Shown: positions 56,401 to 64,000 of the stretch, one piece after another
How positions within the stretch are numbered: the first letter of the stretch is position 1
Layout of the letters: each line of letters begins with the position of its first letter
DNA from: Talinum fruticosum
Taxonomy: Eukaryota; Streptophyta; Magnoliopsida; Caryophyllales; Talinaceae
NCBI GenBank assembly: GCA_021018815.1
Contig: JAITYX010000003.1
Coordinates: 2,294,001 to 2,358,000 of the forward strand
Direction of reading: 5' to 3'
Length of the DNA stretch: 64,000 nucleotides
The notes under the pieces: model-generated
The model's input: only the letters and a program-made list of their open reading frames with translations
What the model was told of the DNA's origin: nothing
Databases searched by the model: none
Translations under genes and position numbers: made by a program

Positions 56401-59034
56401 AGTATTTATTTTTGTTAAGTCAATAGGGAAAAAATCAATAGTTTGTTGGAGACCAATAAGGTTCTTACAGCCAAAAAATAAAGAATTTGAAGAAGATTAA
56501 AAAAGGTACGAAATTTGTGAAATTTTAGTTGAGAACAAATTAATTTCATACTTGTAAAATATTTCATTCATGATAGAAAAATAAAGTTAGAAAAATTAAA
56601 TTTTCATATCTATAAAACGATTATGAAGACAATTTGAACAATATAATTTTTAGGAGTGGCAAATATATGTAGCTCTAAAGTGTATTAAGAAATTGTACGC
56701 AGCTTTAAAACTCTAAGTTAAAGTTAAATGAAACGAGGTTTTATGTAAGTAGCTTAGAAGTGTTTGATAAGAATGTGAAATGACTTTTGAGCCATGAACT
56801 TTATGAAGTGAACTAGGCTACCGATTGCCCCGCTTATCTAGGTCATTCTGTGCAGAAGATCACCACACTCTTCATTACTGATGACTGTATAGGGAGTTTT
56901 CTAAAATTTATACATGACAACAGTAAGCTTTCTTTGATACACAATTACGTCAAACTCTCAAAAGAAAGCTTGCTTAACTTCCTTGTTTTTCTTTTTCACC
57001 ATGAATGAGATAAACAACTAGACAGCTGGAGGTGAAAACTTAGTTCCTTTGCATTTGTCATTGACTTGTGTTTCATGATCACATCCATCAAAATAACTAA
57101 ACTTTACATTCTATACAGCATACTACAAGCTTTGCCCCAAAGTCATCATATCTAGGCATCTAAAAGAGCATATAAAGCACCAAAAGTCCACTTAATTAAA
57201 GCAGCAACTATGAAAAATAAATCAATCTTTTAAAGGAAATCACACAAAATCGGTCGTTTTTGGGTTTTCTCCAAAAACTGCACCTTATGTCTTCTCCAAT
57301 CCCAAATAACCACCTAAGCTTATCACGGTATTCAAAATATCAGGAAAAAAGACAAGCGAGAGAAAATAGTACAACTATTGCTTAGAGTCATCTCGCTATA
57401 CCTATTAGTATTACCCATCTACTTTGTGACAGTCACATAATAGTCACTTCTCAGTCACATCAGACATTGATTCTGACAACTACAATCCTCAAAACTGGCC
57501 TGCAGTTACTTGTTAGGCAAAGATTCACCTTGGGTGCAGCCTACAGTACCACTAATAAAAGCCTATATAACAGAATGTACATGTTCTGAACATGGCATTC
57601 GTGGGGAGTGAACTGCTGTGGAGTTCTTGTCCTAATTCAAGAATTTCTTGGGAACGAAATATAATTAGTTGAAAGCTGGTTTGGTTAAAAAGATCTAAGA
57701 ATACGCCAGTCATACTTTACATGCAAATAGAAGCATGCGGAAAGTCAAAATTTTATTTTCTTAAGAATGAGATTGCGGAATGTCAATATTGCAGCATATA
57801 TAGTTTAAATCTAAATTAGATAAGAAAATCATAAGTGTCAGTATGTGTGTGTCACAAATATTATATAAAGAATGACTCTCATTCATCCTCAACCTTGCTT
57901 GAATAAAATAAACATTACATTGTTAAAAAAAAACTATAAGTAACACAATTAACACACCTGAACCTGTAACTGAAGCTGTTTTAAATATTCGATGGCTTCA
58001 TCCAACATTGAAGCCTTATCCGTCTGTCCATTAAAAAGATAAAATAAAATTAGACCTTATCTTCACCCAAGGCATAAAATCCTCAAAGGTGATAAGATTA
58101 GCAACTGCTTGATCTCAACAAACCCCATCCGTGAAAGGGGAGGATCAAATTCGTTCAAATTTTCCTAACCAGTTGCAAAAAGTGCATTTCTATGAAACTT
58201 TGACTAGAAAGTCATTACCAGCTAATTAACAGCGAATAAGACTATAATCTTCACCTTATTGGAGTTTGGGATTAATTTCTGTAAAGCTTTCATCTTCTCA
58301 TTAATTCTCTGCCGCCTTCTCTGTCCATTAAAATCAAACAAAACACTCAATTTCATCGCTCAAAGCATTGAGCTAAGGAGAATTCAAATTATTTCCTGAA
58401 TGGATTGAGCTAACGAGAATTCAAATTTCAAACTCAAAAACCGCAACGAGTCTCAAACCTTTTCTGATAAATTATGGACCTCGGCAGCTCTGCTCCGCTT
58501 AGATGAACTTCTCGCTGGGGGTAGATTCACTGGCGCCTCCTCCTGTTCCTAACGTTTCAACAACAAACAAGTCCCTCAGAACTTCATTCAAAAATCAAAA
58601 TCAAAATTTTCGTTCAAAATTAATCGGAAATGAACAGAAACCACCTCGCTTTCACATTCAGCTTCACCGATCCCCTCCATTGAAAGCGCGATCGAGCTAG
58701 AAAATGCATTTCCTGCCCTCTCGTTGGCGTCAGAGCCGTAGAAGCCTCCGGCGAACCGGAAATTCAGGGCGGAAGGCGAGTCAAGCAAGCCGGCTTGCTG
58801 AGAGAAACCCGCAGATCCGGCAAAGAGGCGGCGGTCCTCATTCACCAGCGGTTGCTGGGGGTGCGGAATCAGGTGAGCCGGAGCGCATGAAATGGAAGAT
58901 TGGGATGAATTCTGGAGGAGAGTGTGGAGAAGAGAGGAAATGTCATCGGACTCGAGCGTGAAATTGACAGCGGTCTGAGGCGGCGGAGGTGGCGGAGGAG
59001 AAGGAGACGAGGAGAGATCGAAGAGATCAGCCAT
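53434..59034 (-). CDS. SPATULA/ALCATRAZ-like bHLH transcription factor (6 coding exons)
   Basis: Exons (minus): 59034-58645, 58542-58459, 58320-58255, 58023-57958, 53928-53626, 53517-53434. All introns are GT-AG and all junctions phase 0; 330 residues and a stop. Start: first ATG, context CCCAATGGC. Residues 1-20 are MADLFDLSSS plus a Pro run; DDISSLLHTLL (about 30-40) is the N-terminal amphipathic/acidic helix of SPT/ALC proteins. An ECESE acidic stretch precedes the SSSKRSRAAEVHNLSEK basic region (to residue 158). His153, Glu157 and Arg161 form the G-box-binding triad. The helix-loop-helix runs over exons 2-4 (INEKMKALQKLIPNSNK, TDKASMLDEAIEYLKQLQLQ), followed by MLTLRNGVDLHQ and YLPG, close to SPT. 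The family are nuclear dimeric regulators of carpel, fruit valve margin and growth. Exon 6 (27 codons) is the least certain. Looks functional. Confidence 0.92.
53929..57957 (-). other. 4.0-kb intron 4 of the bHLH gene
   Basis: Donor GTGTGTT after CAG (57958), acceptor TTACAG before ATGTTAACG (53928). It is far larger than introns 1-3 (102, 138 and 231 bp) and holds the duplicated MITE-like segment at about 55504-56720. The remainder is AT-rich with T-runs (about 54115-54131) and no ORF of note. Confidence 0.8.
55504..56720. repeat. MITE-like segment with tandemly duplicated ~560-bp core
   Basis: Two copies of a ~560-bp AT-rich unit (about 55559-56118 and 56119-56680) aligned at a constant offset of 560-561 bp: GAATATAAAATA, AAATGTTTATAAGT, CAAATGCATTGTTTAC and GGTCATGTTTGATG in both. 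Flanking tracts CTTAGAGTTGTATGCAGC (left, about 55535) and GCAGCTTTAAAACTCTAAG (right, about 56699) are inverted relative to each other. No coding capacity. Confidence 0.6.
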
Positions 59035-59130
59035 TGGGGGCGGAGGAAGAGATCAGACTGAGGAACAAAAGACGTGATAGGATTGGTGTGTGGCGTCACT
59101 CTTTACTATATTTTCGAGCCTGGGGATAAA
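59035..59130 (-). promoter_or_regulatory. Proximal upstream region of the bHLH gene
   Basis: On the minus strand an ACGT-core TCACGTC (59071-59077) lies ~40 bp before the ATG and CCAAT at 59082-59086. A weak TATA-like AAAATATAGT lies at about 59105-59114. The TSS cannot be fixed from sequence; ACGT cores are common targets of bZIP/bHLH factors. Confidence 0.3.
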
Positions 59131-61315
59131 GAGAGACGGGGACTTTCGGCAAGTTTCTGCGTTTCTCAGACTGTTGGCGCAGGAGTCTGGTCTAAGGCTA
59201 TATTGGTAGGGATCATCATGGTCACTCTTTCTGGTTTTCTGATTAAGCTATTCTTTCCATAAATGGAAGTGATTAAGCTGCCGTTTCTAGTCAAATTTTC
59301 CTCATTCTCCCGCCTTAATCACGTCGTTTTCATATATGCTACTGTCGCCCCACCCTTCGCTTAATATACACAGAAATGCCACCAAATTTTTTTTTAACAA
59401 TTTTTTAAGGTAAACTTTGTTTTTTTTTAACTAACCAATAAATTAGACTCGGTACTAGAATATGTCGTAGACTCCGCCAGCGAGTAAGTACTGCTAACTC
59501 ATAAGTTTCTTGTGCTAATTGACGATTTTTAAAAATTTTACACCATTAAAATATTAGAAATACTAGTCTGTACATATAAATTTAAAAAATTATACTACTC
59601 TATTAAATGATGCAAAATTATTTTTAAAATATTAATGCTTTAAAAATTATTTTTAACACCTTTTTTTTTTTTATCATTTTTCACTGCTATCAAGAGTTTT
59701 CATATAGGATTACAATTGAACTTCATCAAAATAAAAAAATTAATTTAAAATTTTCGTATAAGAGCTATATAAATTGAATTGATAATTTGAAATAGAAGAA
59801 CATGATCTACGATGTCAAAAAAATTAACAAATTAGATAATAAAAATGAAAATTAAATTAATTTTTTTTATAATTTTAACTTATTTGAACATTTCATATTG
59901 CTGATATAGCCTTTCTGTTGTTTAGTTTGCAACCTATTTCTATTTATTTTTTTATTTTTTATATAAAAATATCAATGACCTTCATTTAAATCCTTAGAAA
60001 TTGTAATTGATCATCAAGAAGATTATATATAGTTTCCAGACAATTTTCATGTATGCGGGCGTTTCTAGCATAAATTTTTATGAAAATTATAAACTAAAGA
60101 TGTGAATCTTTATGAAATAAATAAAAAAAATTCAAATAGATAGAACAAAAAGACACGTTAATAAAGAAATACAGTAAGTTAAAATAAAAATACAGTTGGT
60201 ATATAACTTAAGAGTCATAGTAGATTTATAATTTGAGATTGAGAATTATTTTTCTTTTCATCAAAAAATTTGAGATTGATAACTAATGAGCCATAGTAGA
60301 TTTGATATGAAAAACCTTTGCTATTAAGTATCAACAGATACAATGTCACTATGCCTCTAAAACAATTTAACCAAAACATGTTTAAAGCACAATATAACCA
60401 ATTGATTAAAAAATCTTATAAAAACTTATTTTAGTTAATCGATGACACTATGCTTCTAGAGGTGAGAGAGAGGGGGAAAAATTTTTATATATGTGGATCA
60501 ACTATTGTTCGTCCCTCCTTTTCCTATATACATAAGAAATTTGAGTTGTAAATGATTTTATTTTTAGTAATTTCACTTTTTTTCTTTTAATTAAATATAA
60601 TTAAGACAATTTTTTTCTTGAAAGTTAATTTGAAGATTTCCTTTTGTTTGAATGTTTATTTTATAATTTTCTAAATTTGATGATTTCGGATGAATATTTT
60701 TAAGACCATAAATAGATTGTATCCCATCTTTAACTAAATATAATTGCATTTAAAATTTGAAATCATGACTAATAGGAGGGAAATTATTTTCATATGTGTG
60801 GTTTTGATAGGATATAATGTGGTGCATGATAGCTTTTTAAAAAAATCTTAATATAAGTTAAGATTTAATTTTAAGTAGTTATCTTGTTTGTTGATGTCTT
60901 AGAAGGATATGGAGCAGATAATGTCCACCAAAAAAAATTACTTATACCATATTTCATTTTTGTTTGAACTTAGAACTCAAGATTGCATTCATTATCCATT
61001 GATTTTTTTAAAACAATATTTTCAAACCCATAATATATAAGAAATTCTTTTTATAATTTGTCTTATACTCTTATATTAAGGTAGTTTTTAAAAGATTATT
61101 GTTAGAATATAGTGATGCTAACCCATTACCTATCATTCTTAATTGATACCTTTTGTTTGGGTCATTATTTCTATCTTGACATACTAAAAACACTACCTCT
61201 TGCATTTTGCATGGAAGAAAAGAATTACAATTATTCTGAAAAAATAAAAGGTTGGAGTTTAGCTTTACCATTTCTTGTTTTTTTCACCATTTTATTTTAA
61301 AGGATCTTAACAATG
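59131..61315. other. AT-rich intergenic region, no gene recognised
   Basis: Apart from the first ~250 bp, very AT-rich with A/T homopolymers. The few open frames (about 60-66 codons) show no motifs and occur on both strands at similar length. No tRNA, LTR or coding signal seen. Confidence 0.6.
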
Positions 61316-61662
61316 TAAAACATATGAGCAAAAAATTCACTCGAACTTAGTACCAGTGCGGCGCTAGCAAACTAAACCCGAAACCCTTTTGTAAACTTGC
61401 TAGTAAGCCTTAACGATACTTGACTTAAGCTAGAGAGAGCTAAGTAAGCAAGGACACTTAGAGAGAGAGAGAGAGAGAGTTTGGGAGAATGCTTTGTGTA
61501 TTGAACTCTTGGAATGGATGCTTGGACGAGTTATTACAAATGAACCCCTTGGGGATATTTATACTTGCCCACCTCCTCAATGGATGGTGGAGATCTATTT
61601 AATCCTACTCGCCTAGATTAATTCTCTAGAATCCTCCATACAAATATCTAAGCTTCCAACAA
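61316..61662 (-). repeat. LTR-like segment, minus strand (tentative)
   Basis: On the minus strand it starts TGTTGGAAGCTTAG (61662), has GTATAAATATCC (TATA box, about 61554-61565), then a (CT)n leader (GA run on plus, 61462-61481) and ends toward GCTAGCGCCGC/GTGAATTTTTTGC. TG start, TATA and a CT-rich leader resemble a copia or TRIM LTR, but no partner LTR, PBS or TSD is seen. Confidence 0.3.
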
Positions 61663-61764
61663 GTGTGGAACATTATGGAACATTATGGAACATTATGGAG
61701 TACTACGAGAAATCTAGAAAATTCCGGAATGTTGCGGAGCGGCCCAGTGACACTTAGCATTATG
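61663..61764. repeat. Short tandem repeat at the rDNA junction
   Basis: GGAACATTATG repeated three times (about 61670-61702), then unassigned sequence joining the ITS2 remnant. The last bases of a 5.8S gene may be just recognisable (CCCAGTGACAC near 61745); the rest of 5.8S is absent. Confidence 0.5.
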
Positions 61765-61981
61765 CATTGTTTGTCCCCTATCCGCCACGCACGGAGCGGG
61801 AAGGATGATGGCCTCCCCTGCCCCATCTAGGTGCAGCTGGCCTAAAATGGAAGCCTGCAATGACGAGCTGCGGTGACAATTGTTGGTGGACGAGGCCTAG
61901 AGGCCCCTATTTGCATCACGTTGCGCACGTATGCTGCCGAGACGGGCTCGTCGGACCATTAGGTGGTGCAGCCACAAACCG
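61765..61981 (+). other. Degenerate ITS2 of nuclear rDNA
   Basis: Contains the conserved plant ITS2 landmarks in order: GGCCTAAAATGGAAGCC (about 61839), GACGAGCTGCGGTGACAATT (61862) and TGGTGGACGAGG, then GCAGCCACAAACCG before the 25S start. Length (~217 bp) is normal for ITS2. Base changes are mostly C-to-T/G-to-A type. Confidence 0.7.
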
Positions 61982-64000
61982 TAGACCCCGTGTCAGGCGG
62001 GGCTATCCACTAAGTTTAAGCATATCAATAAGTGGAGGAAAAGAAACTTACAAGGATTCCCCTAGTAACAACGAGTGAACCAGGAAGAGCCTAGCTTTAA
62101 AATCGGGCGACTTCACCATCCAAATTGTAGTTTTGGAAAAGCGTCCTCTGTAGCGAGACCGGGCCCTAGTCCCTTGGAAAGGGGCGCCAGAGAGGATGAG
62201 AGCTCCATTGTGCCCGGACCTTGTCACACCAAGAGGCATTGTCGCCGAGTCGGGTTGTTTGGGAATACAGCCCCAAGTGGGCAATAAATTTCGTCCAAGG
62301 CTAAATATGGGCAAAAGATCGATAGCGAACAAGTACCACGAGGGAAAGATGAAAGGACTTTGAAAAAGAGTCAAAAAGTGCTTGAAATTTTTGGGAGGGA
62401 AGTGGATGAGGGTAGACGATGCGCCCGGTTGGATGCAAAATGGTGACAAGCCGGTCTCGCGAACTCGCTTTGGTTGTGGATCAACACGGATTGGGAGGGC
62501 TGCTAAACCTCGATTCATAGGAGTGTCGTCCTCGCAATCATGGAAAGTAGCGTGCGCCGTCATAACGTGCCTCGACACCTACGTGCTCGAGGCGTCAGCC
62601 TACGGGCCCCCATTCGGCCCGTCTTGAAACACGGACCAAGGTGTTTGACATGTGTGCGAGTCAACGGGCAAGTAAACCCGTACGACACAAGGAAGCTAAT
62701 TGGAAAGATCCCTTGCGGGTGCATCGTTAATCGACCTTGATCTTTTGAAAAGGGTTCGAGTGAGAGCATACCTGTCGGGACCCGGAAGATGGTGAACTAT
62801 GCATGAGCGGGGCAAAGCTAGAGGAAACTCGGTGGAGGCTCGAAGTGATATTGACGTGCAAATCGTTCATTTGACTTCGGTATATGAGAGAAAGACCAAC
62901 CGAACTGTCTAGTAGTTGATTCCCTCCGAAGTTTCTTTCAGGATAACTCGGAGCTCATATACGAGTTCTATTAGGTAAAGCCAATGATTAGCGGCATGGG
63001 GGCACAATGCCCTTGGCCTATTCTCAAACTTTAAATAGGTAGCAAGACGAGACTCGCTTTGTTAAGCTGCGCCACAAAATCAAGAGCTTCAAGTGGGCAT
63101 TTTTGGTAAGCGGAACCGGCGATGAGGGATGAACCGGAAGCCGGGTTATATTGCCCAAATGTGAGCTAACTTAGATCCCATAAAGGTTATTGGTCGATTA
63201 AGACAAGTAGGATGGTGGTCATGGAAGTCGAAATCGCTAAGTGTTTAACAACTCACCTCCCGAATCAACTAGCTCCAAAACGGATGGCTCAAGCGTGCAA
63301 TCTATACCCGACCATCCGATGAGTAAGAAGGCGTTGTGGTAGCTACAAAACCCGTGGGGCAAGTCGGGCGAAGCGACCATCGATGTAGATCTTTTTGGTA
63401 GTAGTAAATATTTTAATGAGAACTTTGAAGGCTGAAGAGGGGAAAGGTTCCATGTGAATGACACTTGCATATGGGTTAGTCGGTTTTAAGAGACGGAGGA
63501 AGCCCGTTCGACGGCGCCTTTCCTGAAAACTTCAAAAGGTTTTGGTCCTGAACCCATCTCGCTATCGGAATGCTTGAGATGCAAGAGTTGGTCACCGCAT
63601 GCCGGCCGAGAGATAGACTAGAAAGGGGCCTTCGGGAGCCTTCCCGAGCGTCGAACGATGAACTCGTAAATGGTACGAACAAGGGGACTTCGATCGTTTA
63701 ATTAAACAAAGCATTGTTATGGTCCCTGTAGATGTTAACGCAATGTGATTTCTACCCAGCGCTACGAATGTCAAAGTGAAGAAATTGAACCAAGTAAGGG
63801 TGAACGATGGAGTAACTATTACTCTCTTAAGGTAGCCAAATGCATCATCATCTAATTAATGATGCACATGAATGGATTAACGAGATCCCCACTATCCCTA
63901 TTTACTATACAGCGAAAGCACAACTAAGGGAATGAGATTAGCGAGAATCGGCGGGGAAAAAAGACCACGTTAAGCGAGACTCTTGTCCGACTTTGTGAAA
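61982..64000 (+). rRNA. 25S (26S) nuclear rRNA, 5' ~2 kb, degenerate, off right edge
   Basis: GTAGACCCCGTGTCAGGCGG starts the 25S, followed by TTTAAGCATATCAATAAG, GAGGAAAAGAAACTTACAAG, CGAACAAGTACC, CTCTCTTAAGGTAGCCAAAT (63822) and TGTCCGACTTTGTGAAA at the window end. Many positions invariant in functional 25S carry C-to-T or G-to-A changes: AAGTGGAGG for AAGCGGAGG, ATGATGCACATG for GTGACGCGCATG. The gene also lacks an intact 5.8S upstream. I call it a dispersed rDNA pseudogene. Open frames across it on both strands are not genes. Confidence 0.85.

Noticed and set aside
58503..58961. Plus-strand frames over the bHLH promoter-proximal exons
   Set aside because: Antisense to exons 1-2 of the bHLH gene, whose minus-strand reading has a conserved domain and splice sites.
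62048..62578. 176-codon minus-strand frame
   Set aside because: It is antisense to 25S rRNA sequence; the frame is a by-product of rRNA composition.

Overview
This is plant nuclear DNA, probably eudicot. It holds a deeply nested pile of LTR retrotransposons (about 1-52.5 kb), one intact-looking host gene on the minus strand (53.4-59.0 kb), AT-rich intergenic sequence, and a decayed nuclear rDNA fragment that runs off the right edge (about 61.75-64.0 kb). Evidence for a plant: Ty1/copia elements with an initiator tRNA-Met primer site, a hAT transposon, long Ty3/gypsy-type LTRs, a SPATULA/ALCATRAZ-type bHLH gene with six coding exons, and ITS2-25S rDNA.

Retrotransposon block. At least five related copia copies (X, D, E, B, A) and two solo LTRs (C, F) belong to one Sirevirus-like family: LTRs of about 1.5 kb, PBS TTGGTATC(A)GAGC, CCHC gag, PR-IN-RT-RNaseH pol, and an extra ORF between pol and the 3' LTR. 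The stacking can be read from junctions and target-site duplications (TSDs). D is the host. E (3257-42165, TSD tggaa) lies in D's gag. A hAT element (43602-50350, 8-bp TSD) lies in D's integrase region. B (4350-31246, TSD attag) lies in E's 5' LTR. B was in turn hit by a gypsy-type LTR (5245-8954), by solo LTR C (12006-24402) and by minus-strand solo LTR F (25702-27302). A (13502-24318, TSD gagtt) sits inside C. A 2.2-kb AT-rich insert (37453-39685) splits E's extra ORF, and a second gypsy-type LTR (45579-48606) lies inside the hAT.

All gag-pol copies are broken. A looks youngest: in the part compared, its two LTRs differ almost only at or next to CG-containing motifs. Its extra ORF, also seen in X and E, encodes an N-terminal region like plant 'putative transposon protein' domains and a coiled-coil/acidic C-terminus. 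A TATAAATA box lies 160-250 bp upstream of its ATG in A and E, and at the equivalent place in B, which suggests a separate promoter.

Host gene. Exons at 59034-58645, 58542-58459, 58320-58255, 58023-57958, 53928-53626 and 53517-53434 give a 330-residue bHLH protein with canonical splice sites and an intact G-box-binding H-E-R triad. Intron 4 is 4.0 kb and holds an internally duplicated MITE-like segment. The transposon block ends about 0.9 kb beyond its stop codon.

Right end. About 2.7 kb of AT-rich sequence without a gene is followed by an LTR-like minus-strand segment with a TATA box and a GA repeat. It abuts an ITS2 remnant and the first ~2 kb of a 25S rRNA gene carrying many C-to-T and G-to-A changes, most likely a dispersed rDNA pseudogene.
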